Below the pieces are notes generated by a model. That model ran no database searches. It saw nothing but the letters and a program-made list of their open reading frames with translations, and was not told the DNA's origin. Position numbers and translations under genes: made by a program. Positions 11,501-19,425 of a stretch of DNA of 64,000 nucleotides are shown one piece after another. The DNA is from Terriglobales bacterium (GTDB taxonomy: Bacteria; Acidobacteriota; Terriglobia; Bryobacterales; Bryobacteraceae), in contig JAIXQP010000050.1 of NCBI GenBank assembly GCA_027485675.1, positions 62,001-126,000 of the forward strand, in the 5' to 3' direction. Every line of letters begins with the position of its first letter. Positions within the stretch are counted from its first letter, which is position 1.

Positions 11501-11625
11501 AGGCGGCGAAGCTGGTGGCGATTGGGGAGTCGAAGGCGAAGTATGCGGACGTGGTGGAGTTGGCGGCGTATACGGCGGTGGCCTCGGCGATTCTGAATCT
11601 CGACGAAGTGATTACGAAGGAATAG
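8569..11625 (+). CDS. PSCyt1-DUF1549-DUF1553 protein with internal LamG-like domain
   Basis: Secreted c-type cytochrome-like protein of 1018 residues. The start at ATG 8569 follows GGGAG and gives a signal peptide (MRCLLFFVATVAWT); an upstream in-frame ATG at 8542 is rejected. A single haem-binding CXXCH sits at residues 31-35 (CFHCH), the planctomycete-type cytochrome domain. DUF1549 follows (VTLDLTGLPPTPAEVDAFL; later CARCHDHKYDP, a second CxxCH). A concanavalin/LamG-like module (LAHYEFEGN onward, about residues 395-600) is inserted before the C-terminal DUF1553. The partner DUF1501 gene starts 3 bases downstream. Such pairs are thought to act in extracellular polysaccharide or sulfated-glycan metabolism, but no reaction is established. 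Confidence 0.93.
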   Translation: MRCLLFFVATVAWTKPVEFTRDVRPILSDACFHCHGPDDSSRMAGLRLDTKEGAFAKAIVPGKAAESLLVKRITHTNKALHMPPLSAKVQLTEAQVATLKQWIDEGAKWEEHWAYQKPVKPAAKSIDEIVKARLLKEGLAQNPPADKATLLRRVTLDLTGLPPTPAEVDAFLADKSAKAYEKAVDRLLASPHYGEKQAMHWLDLARYADTHGFHIDSHRDMWPWRDWLIGAFNKNMPYDQFTIWQLAGDLLPNATREQKVASGFNRNHVINYEGGAIPEEYQTEYVVDRVEATSTTWLGLTMGCARCHDHKYDPIKQKDFYQFFAFFNNVNEKGLDGQRGNAAPVLTLPSETQAGLLKEINEAVASREKQLEAADVPAQMKAWEAEKRFEAPSRAGLLAHYEFEGNMLETTGSYKHGRYLGLPPTPRDGPVGQAATFDSTSQAEAPAAHDFDATKPFALAFWFRGGNNLDPLVILQQKGETGWLFTHDTIFSIGDLRRGAHLIVKFFGPGGATLKMQTVAPFGYGDFVHFALNYDGKGKFTLLQDGKPAELKTLKNTLNGANFKTNAPLTVTKLVGSLDDLRIYGRELSAAEAHQLAVVEPVRYLVENSGIRRTKEQVATVREFYLTYEAPAATKALYARLQQLKRERKELEEAIPTTMVMAEREEMRDTHLLIRGAYDRKGDKVSAATPGFLPPMPAGVAKNRLGLAQWLVNGEHPLTARVAVNRMWAQFFGTGLVKTVEDFGSQGEMPSHPELLDYLAVRFVESGWDMKALQREIVLSATYRQASKVSPALQERDPENRLLARMSRFRLQGESVRDNALAVSGLLNTKVGGKSVSPYQPPGLWEDVAYGAQFTAQRYEQSHGEDLYRRGMYSFWKRTLPPATLSTFDAPDREKCVARRATTNTPLQALALWNDPTFLEAARHLAEKTLTAAGPDRTKRLRHMFRTATARYPNAAELALLEKVTGEQLAEYKAKPAEAAKLVAIGESKAKYADVVELAAYTAVASAILNLDEVITKE

Positions 11626-11628
11626 GCG

Positions 11629-12984
11629 ATGACGACACGACGCAATTTTCTCTCGCAGTTGGCGCTGGGTTCGCTGTTGAGCGGGGCGACGCCGACGAAG
11701 GCGAAGTCGATTATCTACCTGCATATGTCGGGCGGGCCGTCGCAGATCGATCTGTTTGACCCGAAGCCGCAGTTGAAGCGGTTTCAGGGGCAGGACCTGC
11801 CGGCGTCGATCCGGATGGGGCAGCGGATTACGGGGATGACGTCGGGGCAGTCGACGCTGCCGGTGGCGAGTTCGGTGTTTTCGTTCGGGAAGTATGGGCA
11901 GTCGGGGGCGGAGTTCTCAGAGTTGCTGCCGTGGCACCAGAAGATCGCCGATGATATCTGTCTGGTGCGGAGCGTGAACACGGACGCGATTAACCATGAC
12001 CCCGCGATTACTTTTATTCAGACGGGATCGCAGCAGCCGGGGCGGCCGTGTATTGGGTCTTGGGTGAACTATGGGCTGGGGAGTGAGAACAAGAACCTGC
12101 CGGCGTTTGTGGTGATGATCAGCCAGAAGAGCGGGATCAATGTGGATCAGCCGCTGTTCAGCCGGCTGTGGTCGAGCGGGTTTCTGCCTTCGAACTATCA
12201 GGGGGTGAAGTTCCGGTCGGGGACGGATCCGGTGCTGTTCTTGAACGATCCGGAGGGGATTACGCCGGCGACGCGGAAGAACATTTTGGATTTGTCGGGG
12301 CAGTTGAATGCGAAGCGGGCGGCCGAGGTGGGCGATCCGGAGATTGAGACGCGGATTGCGCAGTATGAGATGGCGTTTCGGATGCAGAGTTCGGTGCCGG
12401 AGTTGACGGACTTATCGAAGGAGCCGGAGTCGACGTACGCGTTGTACGGGCCGGAGAGCAAGAAGCCGGGGACGTTTGCACAGCAGTGTTTGCTGGCGCG
12501 GCGGTTGGTGGAGCGGGGGGTGCGGTTTGTGCAGTTGTACAACCGGGGTTGGGATCAGCATGGGGATCTGCCGCGGGATTTGGCGCTGCAGGCGCGGGCG
12601 GTGGACCAGCCGTCGGCGGCGCTGGTGATGGACTTGAAGCAGCGGGGGTTACTGAAGGATACGTTGGTGGTGTGGGGCGGGGAGTTTGGGCGGACGGTGT
12701 ACTGTCAGGGGCGGTTGACGGATACGAATTACGGGCGGGATCATCATCCGCGGTGCTTTACGATGTGGTTTGCGGGGGGCGGGATTAAAGGGGGGCAGAC
12801 GATTGGGGAGACGGATGATTACTCGTACAACATCGTGAAGGATCCGGTGCATGTGCATGATATGCAGGCGACGCTGCTGCATTGTTTAGGGGTGGATCAT
12901 TTGAAGCTGACGTATAAGTTTCAGGGGAGATACTTCCGGCTGACGGATGTGCATGGGAATGTGGTGAAGCAGATGGTGGGGTAG
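11629..12984 (+). CDS. DUF1501 family Tat-exported protein
   Basis: 451-residue member of the DUF1501 family, a sulfatase/alkaline-phosphatase-like fold of unknown activity. The leader carries twin arginines ([18 protein letters not shown]), and family motifs are clear ([45 protein letters not shown]). It follows the PSCyt1 gene by three bases, the standard partner arrangement in Planctomycetes and Acidobacteria. Base composition is extremely G-rich on the coding strand compared with genes to the right of about 31 kb. Family certain, function unknown. Confidence 0.93.
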   Translation: MTTRRNFLSQLALGSLLSGATPTKAKSIIYLHMSGGPSQIDLFDPKPQLKRFQGQDLPASIRMGQRITGMTSGQSTLPVASSVFSFGKYGQSGAEFSELLPWHQKIADDICLVRSVNTDAINHDPAITFIQTGSQQPGRPCIGSWVNYGLGSENKNLPAFVVMISQKSGINVDQPLFSRLWSSGFLPSNYQGVKFRSGTDPVLFLNDPEGITPATRKNILDLSGQLNAKRAAEVGDPEIETRIAQYEMAFRMQSSVPELTDLSKEPESTYALYGPESKKPGTFAQQCLLARRLVERGVRFVQLYNRGWDQHGDLPRDLALQARAVDQPSAALVMDLKQRGLLKDTLVVWGGEFGRTVYCQGRLTDTNYGRDHHPRCFTMWFAGGGIKGGQTIGETDDYSYNIVKDPVHVHDMQATLLHCLGVDHLKLTYKFQGRYFRLTDVHGNVVKQMVG

Positions 12985-13106
12985 GCAGTCCAATTGCTGA
13001 GTACGTTCATACGGAAAACGGGTTGGTGATGGCCGATTCCAATCGCGATGTGCGTGTTGCCACTGCCTCGCCATGGTTACATGGGGCCATAACGATCCGA
13101 GTTGGC

Positions 13107-13299
13107 TCAGTCCTGTGTCAGTTCACTACTTGCCTTCGTGATCTCGTCGATCGAGAGGCCAAGATTGGCGAGGAGCTCTTCCCAGGGGATGCCGTCGTTC
13201 GACTCGAACCAAGCTTTCGAGCGCGACGGCAGCCTCCTCGTCGGATGAGATCATTTCGTCCTCGATGTTTTGTGAATCTTCCGGGGTGCTAGAGTTCAT
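13107..13299 (-). pseudogene. frameshifted small ORF coupled to the DegT-type gene
   Basis: The ATG at 13299 overlaps the TGA of the DegT-type gene by four bases. The first frame gives MNSSTPEDSQNIEDEMISSD and continues to about 13225. The sequence then makes sense only one frame over (SKAWFESNDGIPWEELLANL, LGLSIDEI, ending at the TGA at 13107). The total is 193 bases, one more than 64 codons, so a single inserted base around 13219-13228 would restore a 63-residue acidic protein. The second frame has no start of its own; a stop lies upstream. The IPWEEL stretch recalls small antitoxin-type proteins, but I cannot assign a family. A programmed frameshift or an error in the sequence are alternatives. 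Confidence 0.5.
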
Positions 13300-14582
13300 A
13301 TGGTGGGGTAAACCTTGCGGATCGCCTTGACGATGTCGGCAGTGTCGGCGGCGGTGAACTTGGGGTCCATGAGGACTCCGGCGTAGCGCTGGAGGATGTC
13401 GATGGTGCGGGGGCAGGTGTCGGGGGCGTAGCGAATCGCCTTGCCCCTGGGCGACTGGAAGCTGGGCCAGTTCGGGTGGAGCGACTTCTTCTCCATGATG
13501 TGGGGGAGCGTCGGGAGGATCACGGAGCCTCCCGGTTTGCTGGCGAGGACGTTTTCCGCCTTCATGGCGGCCAGGAACTTGTCGGCGCGGGCCTTCGTTT
13601 GGAGGTCGAGGAAGACTCCGGAACCGAGTTCGCCGGCGGGGTCGGGGAGGTCGCGGAATTTGATGCCGGGGAGATCGCGGATGCCTGCGTAGACCTGCTT
13701 CGCGTTGTGGCGCACGGCGTTGCAGATGCGGTCCAGCTTGCGGAGTTGGGCGAGGAGGACGCCGCCCGTGAACTCGCTCATGCGGTAGTTGGCGCCGAAG
13801 GTCCAGCCGAGATGGGCGCCGCCCACCGCTTCGGCGTGGGGCGCGCGGAAGCCGCCGAGATCCTGGAAACGGGCCGCGCGTTCGAAGAGAATCGGGTCGT
13901 TGGTCACCAGAGCTCCGCCTTCGCCGGCCGTGATGGACTTGTTCATCTGGAGCGAGTAGATGCCGATGTCGCCAAAGGAGCCCAAGGGGCGCCCTTTGTA
14001 GGAAGCACCGACGGACTGAGCGCAATCTTCAAGAACGCGGAGGTTGTGCTGCTTGGCAATCGCGAGGATCCGGTCCAGATGGCAGGGGTTGCCCTGGAGG
14101 TGGACCACCATGATGAGCTTGGTTTGCGGGGTGATAAGGCGTTCGACGGCGTCGGGATCGATGTTGAACGTCTCATCGATTTCGGCGCAGACGGGGAGGG
14201 CGCCGGCGAGGATGACGGCGTTGAAGCAGGAGTGCCAGGTCCAGGCGGGGAGGATGACCTCGTCGCCGGGGCCGATTTCGAAGGCCGCCATGGCGCACTG
14301 GAGAGCGGCGGTGCCGGAGGTGACGCCGAGGGCGTACTTCGACGCCATGCGGGTGGCGAACTCCTTTTCGAACTGCAGGACCTTCTTGGGCGGCTGGGGG
14401 CCATACCAACGGAAGGGAGAGCGGGCTTCGAGCACATCGAGGAGTTCGGCCTTCTCCGTCTCGTCGTAGTATTGGGTGCCCCAGTAGCCGGCTTTGAGGG
14501 GTGTCGAGCGGACGGGGGTGTCGGCGGCTTGGCCAGCGGCGGCGGCGAGGGCGGTGGCGGCAACGAACTTGCGGCGATGCAT
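13296..14582 (-). CDS. Tat-tagged DegT/DnrJ/EryC1-type PLP protein
   Basis: PLP-dependent aminotransferase-fold protein of 428 residues. ATG 14582 has an ideal AGGAG six bases upstream; the longer frame lacks homology. Residues 1-25 form a twin-arginine-like leader (HRRKFVAATALAAAAGQA), unusual for a fold that normally works on nucleotide sugars in the cytoplasm. Motifs include VTSGTAALQCAMAAFEIGPG, AWTWHSCFNAVILAG and the PLP lysine K215 in MNKSITAGEGGALVTND. The family acts on keto-sugars, as aminotransferase or dehydratase. A frameshifted small gene is translationally coupled to its end. Substrate unknown; export is predicted only from the leader. Confidence 0.88.
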   Translation of the reverse strand: MHRRKFVAATALAAAAGQAADTPVRSTPLKAGYWGTQYYDETEKAELLDVLEARSPFRWYGPQPPKKVLQFEKEFATRMASKYALGVTSGTAALQCAMAAFEIGPGDEVILPAWTWHSCFNAVILAGALPVCAEIDETFNIDPDAVERLITPQTKLIMVVHLQGNPCHLDRILAIAKQHNLRVLEDCAQSVGASYKGRPLGSFGDIGIYSLQMNKSITAGEGGALVTNDPILFERAARFQDLGGFRAPHAEAVGGAHLGWTFGANYRMSEFTGGVLLAQLRKLDRICNAVRHNAKQVYAGIRDLPGIKFRDLPDPAGELGSGVFLDLQTKARADKFLAAMKAENVLASKPGGSVILPTLPHIMEKKSLHPNWPSFQSPRGKAIRYAPDTCPRTIDILQRYAGVLMDPKFTAADTADIVKAIRKVYPTI

Positions 14583-14635
14583 GGGGGGCTCCTGGGGAGG
14601 GGTGCCCTTATCGTATTGCAAACTTGGGACGGGAG

Positions 14636-15130
14636 CTAGGCGCGGGGGCGGAGCCCTCGCCGTATGGTGTCGAGAAAGGGAATCGGTTCGACAATGTTCA
14701 AGTGTGGGTGATTTCGCCGGATCGTTGTTCCGGGCTCGCTGTCGCTGAAGGAGAGATCCAGAAGATCCTTGTCGCGGGTAACGAGGTGCGCGGCGTGCGA
14801 CTGACAAGCGAGATTGAGATAGGGTTCGTCCTTAGGATCGCGTTCCAGCCGATACTCTCTTGCCACGGACCCGAAGAGGGTGGAGAAACCCAGCAGACTC
14901 TGTATGAAGTCGTTGACCAGTTGGTCGGTGAGCGTGGAGAATTTCGCGCGCACGGCCGGCCGCTTTAGGATCTGCTCGACCTCGCTCAGGATTTCCGGAC
15001 TGAGGCAGAGATCCACCATTCTTCGTCTGGCCAAATCGAGACAGGCACCGGACGGGCTTTCGCGCCGGGCGGCACCCTGCAGGAAAATCATGCAGTCGAA
15101 TACTGCACGGGACCGCTCTTGACTATCCAT
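14636..15130 (-). CDS. PIN-domain ribonuclease, probable toxin
   Basis: 164-residue PIN-domain protein of the kind found as VapC-like toxins, expected to cleave RNA with acidic residues coordinating Mg. The first acidic residue is in VFDCMIFLQG, a central Glu in EILSEVEQIL, and the last acidic group in DPKDEPYLNLA and VTRDKDLLDL. It overlaps the upstream small gene by eight bases, the usual antitoxin-first toxin-antitoxin arrangement. Activity appears intact because all acidic positions of the fold are present. The target RNA is unknown. Confidence 0.8.
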   Translation of the reverse strand: MDSQERSRAVFDCMIFLQGAARRESPSGACLDLARRRMVDLCLSPEILSEVEQILKRPAVRAKFSTLTDQLVNDFIQSLLGFSTLFGSVAREYRLERDPKDEPYLNLACQSHAAHLVTRDKDLLDLSFSDSEPGTTIRRNHPHLNIVEPIPFLDTIRRGLRPRA

Positions 15131-15359
15131 CAGTGCGGGCGGCGCTGAAGAGATTGGTCAAATCGTCATCGGAGATGCCGCTGGCGGCTACCTCTTCGCG
15201 GAAGGGCCGGAGAATGTCGTCCAGCGTGCGGGGAGATGCCAGATCGCGGTCGACGAGCGCGCGGAGATACTGTTCCCGGTCGAGGCCCGCGCCACGGGCT
15301 TTCTGCTCCAGGAGCGGAACGAGTTCGTCGGGAAGCTCAATCTCGATGGTGACGCTCAT
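15123..15359 (-). CDS. small antitoxin partner of the PIN toxin
   Basis: 78-residue protein with a ribbon-helix-helix-like N-terminus (MSVTIEIELPDELVPLLEQK) and an acidic C-terminus (RTLDDILRPFREEVA), typical of antitoxins that bind operator DNA and wrap the toxin. It ends eight bases inside the PIN gene. Its promoter probably is GATACT at 15366-15371, six bases from the ATG, where AAGGG also lies; autorepression would be expected but no operator palindrome is obvious. Assignment rests on size, order and overlap, not on a recognised named family. Confidence 0.72.
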   Translation of the reverse strand: MSVTIEIELPDELVPLLEQKARGAGLDREQYLRALVDRDLASPRTLDDILRPFREEVAASGISDDDLTNLFSAARTDG

Positions 15360-15365
15360 GCCCTT

Positions 15366-15371
15366 AGTATC
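15366..15371 (-). promoter_or_regulatory. -10-like element of the toxin-antitoxin operon
   Basis: Reads GATACT on the minus strand and ends six bases before the ATG at 15359 (intervening AAGGGC). If used as a -10 hexamer the transcript would begin at the start codon. Confidence 0.4.
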
Positions 15372-15395
15372 GCTGGATTTTGGGCCGTTGTGGCG

Positions 15396-17147
15396 TTACT
15401 GGACGCGCAGGATGAGGATGGTCTGATCGTCAAACTGCGGGGCGTCGCCGACGTGTTGCTGGACGTCCTCGAAAATGCGGTCCACAATGTCGCGGACCTT
15501 GTCGCGGGAGTGCCTCTTGATGGCGACGCCGAGGCGCTCGCGGCCGTACTCCACACCCGCGGCGTTAAACGCATCCTGGATGCCATCCGAGGTCAGGACA
15601 ATCAGGTCGCCGGACTGCAGTTGCATCACGGTCTCGTCGTAACTGCGGTCGTCGAGCAGGCCGACGGGAACTCCCGAAGTGGCGGGCTTCAGCAGTTCGT
15701 CGCCGCGGCAGATGATGGGCGGCGTTCCGCCAGCGTTTGCCATCGTCAGGCGGTGCGTCCGGGCGTCCCAAAGGAGCGCGAGCAGGGTGGCGTACTGGGC
15801 TTGGGCCTTGCGCTCGGCGAGGCTCTGATTGAGTTGGCGCAGCAGGTCGGCGGGTCCGCGCTTGCGGCGGGCCAGGGACCGGAGGAGGCCGCCGACGAGG
15901 GCCGCATAGAGGGCCGCCGCAGCGCCTTTGCCGGAAGAGTCGCCGAAGACAATGGCCATCTGGCCGTTATCGTAGTCGAAGAAATCGAACAGGTCGCCGG
16001 AGATCTCGCGGGCGGGTTTGAGGCCGACGGCGATCTCGAGGCCTTCCACATCGGGCGGATCGCTGGGCAGGAGAATCGACTGGAGCTTGCGGGCAGCCTG
16101 GAGATCGTCTTCCATGCGCTTTTCGCGCTGGGCGATCTCTTCGTAGAGCCGGGCGTTTTCAATCGCGCTGGCGATGGTGGGGGCGAGGAGCGTGAGGGTA
16201 CGGGTGTGCTCGAGCGTGAAGTTGTTGAGGCGGATGCTTTCGAGGTCGAGGACGCCGATGACGCGGTCGCGGAGGAGGAGCGGGACGGCAACTTCGGAGT
16301 GGATGTTGGGATGGGCGGCGATGTAGCGGGGGTCGGTGTCGGTATCCTCAATCAACACGGGCTGACGGGTGCGGGCAGCCGCGCCGGTGATGCCTTCGCC
16401 GAGCGGGATGGCGTCCGGATTCACCTCCTCGTCATAACGAATGGAGAAGGTGTGGCGGAGCACCTGATTGGGCTCGTCGATGAGCAGAATGGAAAAGGCG
16501 TCGTAGTTGATGAGGCCGCGGATGATTTCGGCGAGTTTGCGCAGTAGGTCGTCGAGATCGAGGATGGAGGAGAACTCCTGCGAGACGCGAGCGAGGGTCC
16601 GCATGGTGCGGTGGGCGGTGTCGACGCGGCGGTAGAGCCGGGCGTTGTCGATGGAGATGCCGACGCGGGAGGCGAGGAGGCGCACGAGCATCTTGTCGTA
16701 CTCGCTGTAGGCGTTGAGCGAGGTGGACTGGAGATCGATCACGCCGACGAGGCGGCCGCGGGCGATCATGGGCGCGGCGAGTTCGCTGCGGACGGCGTCG
16801 AGGGCGGGGAGATAGTTGGGATCGCGGCGGACGTCGTTCGACAGGATGGTCTCGCGGGTTTGTCCGGCGATGCCGGTGATGCCCTCGCCCAAAGGGATGA
16901 GAAGATTCTGGACGATTTCGCGGCGGTGGCCGACGGAGTAGCGGATCCGGAGGCCTTTGCGGCGCTCGCTGTAGAGCAGAATGGCGAAGAGCTGGGAGGG
17001 GATGACCCGGGTGACGATGTTGGCGACGTTGGCGAGGATCCGGTCGAGGTCAAGGGTCTCCTGGGTGACGGAGGCGACTTCGAGAAGGAAATCGAGGATC
17101 TCGGTGCGGTCCTTAAACCGGACTTCGGGTGGACCGGAGAGGCTCAT
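15396..17147 (-). CDS. GAF-GAF-SpoIIE (PP2C) serine phosphatase, RsbU-like
   Basis: 583-residue cytoplasmic signalling phosphatase. Two GAF domains (about residues 10-165 and 185-340; [14 protein letters not shown] and [14 protein letters not shown] are matching segments) are followed by a coiled linker ([20 protein letters not shown]) and a PPM/SpoIIE phosphatase domain to the end. Metal-binding acidic motifs are intact: [37 protein letters not shown] and FDDQTILIL. Such proteins usually dephosphorylate an anti-anti-sigma factor in partner-switching control. No STAS or anti-sigma gene is next to it. Its start overlaps deoC by four bases, so it is the last gene of a coupled rpiB-deoC-phosphatase operon, an odd metabolic/signalling mix. 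Confidence 0.92.
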   Translation of the reverse strand: MSLSGPPEVRFKDRTEILDFLLEVASVTQETLDLDRILANVANIVTRVIPSQLFAILLYSERRKGLRIRYSVGHRREIVQNLLIPLGEGITGIAGQTRETILSNDVRRDPNYLPALDAVRSELAAPMIARGRLVGVIDLQSTSLNAYSEYDKMLVRLLASRVGISIDNARLYRRVDTAHRTMRTLARVSQEFSSILDLDDLLRKLAEIIRGLINYDAFSILLIDEPNQVLRHTFSIRYDEEVNPDAIPLGEGITGAAARTRQPVLIEDTDTDPRYIAAHPNIHSEVAVPLLLRDRVIGVLDLESIRLNNFTLEHTRTLTLLAPTIASAIENARLYEEIAQREKRMEDDLQAARKLQSILLPSDPPDVEGLEIAVGLKPAREISGDLFDFFDYDNGQMAIVFGDSSGKGAAAALYAALVGGLLRSLARRKRGPADLLRQLNQSLAERKAQAQYATLLALLWDARTHRLTMANAGGTPPIICRGDELLKPATSGVPVGLLDDRSYDETVMQLQSGDLIVLTSDGIQDAFNAAGVEYGRERLGVAIKRHSRDKVRDIVDRIFEDVQQHVGDAPQFDDQTILILRVQ

Positions 17148-18031
17148 TTTTGGCCTGCCTGTTCGAGGATCTGCACGGAGGCGGAGGCGCCGATGCGGCT
17201 GGCCCCGGCGGCGGCCATCGCCTTCAGGTCGTCATACGAGCGGATGCCGCCCGAGGCCTTCACGCCGATGTGAGGGCCGACGGTCGCGCGCATCAGGGCG
17301 ATGTCGGCCGCGGTGGCGCCGGCCTTGGCGAAGCCGGTGGACGTTTTGACGAAGTCGGCGCCGGCCCGTTTGGAGGCCTGGCAGGCGGCCACTTTCTGCT
17401 GGTCATCGAGCAGGGCGGTTTCGAGGATGACCTTCAGAATGGCGCCGCCGCGGTGGCAGGTTTCGGCGACGGCGCGGATATCGGCTTCCACGGTGGGAAG
17501 GTCGCCGGACTTGAGGGCGCCGACATTGAGCACCATGTCGACTTCGGTGGCTCCGTGGGCGATGGCTTCGGCGGCTTCGGCGCACTTGTTGGCCGTGGTG
17601 GTGGCGCCGAGCGGGAAGCCGACGACCGTGCAGACCTTGACGGGGGAGCCGCGGAGTTCGCGGGCGACCAGGGGGACCCAGTAGGGATTCACACAGACGG
17701 AGGCGAAGACGTATTTCCGGGCCTCGGCGCAGATCTTCCGGACATCGGCTTCCGTGGCATCGGGGCGGAGGATGGTGTGGTCGATCAGCGAAGAGAGGCT
17801 ACTGTCGATGCGGGTGAGTTTTTCGCTGGCAGAGACGCGGCAGGCGCCGGCGGCGACGATCTCTTTGGTCTTCTTTTCGCAGGTCTGGGCGCAGCGGCCG
17901 GTGCAATCCGGGCAGACGAGGGAGGGGATGTTGAGGCCTTCGCCGCGCTGGGCGGGAGCGGCGGCGGGAACGCGGGAGAGGATCTCCTCGGCGATCTGGG
18001 CGACGAGTTGTTCGAGTTCGGCTTCAGTCAC
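17144..18031 (-). CDS. deoC: deoxyribose-phosphate aldolase with N-terminal extension
   Basis: Class I aldolase cleaving 2-deoxyribose-5-phosphate to acetaldehyde and glyceraldehyde-3-phosphate. The catalytic core (about residues 78-295) has the Schiff-base lysine K229 in [10 protein letters not shown], the proton-relay Asp D165 in [10 protein letters not shown] and [12 protein letters not shown]. Residues 1-70 are extra: an amphipathic helix ([20 protein letters not shown]) resembling the encapsulation peptides of bacterial microcompartment cargo, then a Cys cluster C40-x2-C43-x3-C47-x3-C51 that could bind a metal. It overlaps both neighbours by four bases (rpiB upstream, phosphatase downstream). 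No shell-protein gene is in the window. Confidence 0.92.
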   Translation of the reverse strand: MTEAELEQLVAQIAEEILSRVPAAAPAQRGEGLNIPSLVCPDCTGRCAQTCEKKTKEIVAAGACRVSASEKLTRIDSSLSSLIDHTILRPDATEADVRKICAEARKYVFASVCVNPYWVPLVARELRGSPVKVCTVVGFPLGATTTANKCAEAAEAIAHGATEVDMVLNVGALKSGDLPTVEADIRAVAETCHRGGAILKVILETALLDDQQKVAACQASKRAGADFVKTSTGFAKAGATAADIALMRATVGPHIGVKASGGIRSYDDLKAMAAAGASRIGASASVQILEQAGQK

Positions 18032-18663
18032 TGGGAGTACTTCTTTTCAAGGGCGGTGATCTTGTCGATGCGGGCCTGATGGCGGCCGGCGACGTAGGGC
18101 GTCGAGAGCCAGGTGCGGAGGACCTCTTCGGCCTGCGAGGCGGTGAGCAGGCGGCTGCCGAGGGTGAGCACGTTGGCGGCGTTATGTTCGCGGGCGTTGC
18201 GGGCGGAAGCGCGATCGTAGCAAAGCGACGCGCGGATGCCGGGGAGTTTGTTGGCGGCCATGGCCGAGCCGATGCCGGCGCCGTCGATCATGACGCCGAG
18301 GGCGGCGTTGCCTTGCGAGACGGCGAGGGCGACTTGCTCGGCGAGGTCGGGATAGTCGGCCGGCTGCTCGGAATGGACGCCGACGTCGGTGACGAGGTAG
18401 CCGAGTTCGATGAGAACGGGCGTGAGGATTTCCTTGAGACGGTAGCCGCCGTGGTCGGCGCCGATGGCGACGGTGCGGGCAGGGTTGACGGCGGGGCGGA
18501 TCTGCGAGGCGGGGCGTTCGACGATGGCGACGCCGCGTTCGCGGGCCAGATCCCGGGCGGCGGGAGTTACAATTGTCCCTGTGGCTACCTCGAGATGTCC
18601 GTGCGAGGGGATGTCCTGGGCGGTGATGACTGGGGGCATCAGGGGAATTGGCGCAGGAACCAT
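18028..18663 (-). CDS. rpiB: RpiB/LacAB-family sugar-phosphate isomerase with N-terminal module
   Basis: 211-residue protein. Residues about 64-211 are the ribose-5-phosphate isomerase B fold: substrate-site [26 protein letters not shown] with the conserved His, and GGRH-like AGRHQARI near the end. The segment that carries the catalytic Cys in the E. coli enzyme (ICGTGIG) reads MIDGAGIG, so Cys is replaced by Asp. Residues 12-50 (VITAQDIP, then [20 protein letters not shown]) resemble a short module seen in microcompartment-associated proteins. The start at ATG 18663 is supported by TAGACA five bases upstream; ATG 18639 is possible. The stop overlaps deoC by four bases. Substrate may not be ribose-5-phosphate. 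Confidence 0.82.
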   Translation of the reverse strand: MVPAPIPLMPPVITAQDIPSHGHLEVATGTIVTPAARDLARERGVAIVERPASQIRPAVNPARTVAIGADHGGYRLKEILTPVLIELGYLVTDVGVHSEQPADYPDLAEQVALAVSQGNAALGVMIDGAGIGSAMAANKLPGIRASLCYDRASARNAREHNAANVLTLGSRLLTASQAEEVLRTWLSTPYVAGRHQARIDKITALEKKYSQ

Positions 18664-18665
18664 TG

Positions 18666-18674
18666 TAATGTCTA
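18666..18674. promoter_or_regulatory. overlapping divergent -10-like elements, rpiB / nicO
   Basis: TAATGTCTA sits between the rpiB start (18663, -) and the transporter start (18694, +). Leftward it gives TAGACA ending five bases before the rpiB ATG; rightward TAATGT. The start codons are 30 bp apart. No -35 is recognised. Confidence 0.35.
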
Positions 18675-18693
18675 TGCCGGGGGGCTGGCGCGA

Positions 18694-19377
18694 TTGGATT
18701 ATTTGAGGCAGTTGCTGGGTCAGGGTGAGCTCGGGCCGGGATTGTGGCTGGCGGCGTTGGCGGTGGCGTTTGGACTGGGAGCGATGCATGCCTTGTCGCC
18801 GGGACACGGCAAGACGATTGTGGCGGCGTACCTGGTGGGGAGCCGGGGGACGTGGCGGCATGCGTTGTTTCTGGGCGGGGTGGTGACGGCGACGCATACG
18901 GTGAGCGTGTTCGCGTTAGGGATGGCGACGCTGTACCTCACGGCGTATGTACGGGCGGATCAGTTGGCGAAGACGATGGGGGTGGTGGCCGGGGCTTCGA
19001 TTGTGCTGGTGGGGCTGTGGCTGTTGTTGCAGCGGACCGGAGTGCTGGAGCACGGCCATAGTCACGAGGTGGATAGCACGGGAGGGTTGGTGGCGTTGGC
19101 GGTGAGCGGGGGCCTGGTGCCTTGTCCTTCGGCGCTGGTGCTGCTGTTGACGGCGATCTCGTTGCAGCGGGTGGCGTTGGGGATGGTGCTGCTGGTGGCG
19201 TTTAGCGCGGGGCTTGCGGTGGTGCTCGTGGCGATCGGGCTGGGGGTGGTGTACGGGAAGGAGCGGATTTCGATGGAGGGGATAGCAGGGGGTGCGGTGG
19301 GTCGGTGGGCGCCGATTGTTTCGGCGTTGGTGATTGTTTTGGTAGGGGTGGGGATGACTTGGCAGGCGTTGGGATGA
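18694..19377 (+). CDS. NicO-family nickel/cobalt transporter
   Basis: About 227-residue polytopic membrane protein of the NicO/RcnA-like group, moving Ni or Co ions across the inner membrane. The signature GAMHALSPGHGKTIVAAYL is in the first helix region, followed by TATHTVSVFALG, a His-rich loop (LEHGHSHE) and the second half with GLVPCPSALVLLLTAISL. About six hydrophobic segments are visible. The start is uncertain: no ATG precedes the conserved region except one at 18595 inside rpiB, so I choose TTG 18694, which has a G-run upstream. It is divergent from rpiB. Direction (import or efflux) cannot be read from the sequence. Confidence 0.8.
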   Translation: MDYLRQLLGQGELGPGLWLAALAVAFGLGAMHALSPGHGKTIVAAYLVGSRGTWRHALFLGGVVTATHTVSVFALGMATLYLTAYVRADQLAKTMGVVAGASIVLVGLWLLLQRTGVLEHGHSHEVDSTGGLVALAVSGGLVPCPSALVLLLTAISLQRVALGMVLLVAFSAGLAVVLVAIGLGVVYGKERISMEGIAGGAVGRWAPIVSALVIVLVGVGMTWQALG

Positions 19378-19382
19378 GGCTT

Positions 19383-19410
19383 CCCGCGGAGCCCCAACCG
19401 GCTCCGCGGG
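19383..19410. terminator. bidirectional hairpin between convergent genes
   Basis: Perfect 11-bp inverted repeat CCCGCGGAGCC / GGCTCCGCGGG with a 6-base loop, centred between the stop of the transporter (19377, +) and the stop of the small secreted protein (19426, -). It lacks a T-run on either strand, so termination efficiency is uncertain. Confidence 0.5.
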
Positions 19411-19425
19411 CATGGCGAGCCTGGA

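Noticed and set aside
18079-18693. N-terminal extension of the NicO reading frame back to 18079
   Set aside because: It lies antisense to rpiB, is Asp/Gly/Ala-rich and precedes the conserved first helix; a TTG at 18694 gives a normal-length transporter.
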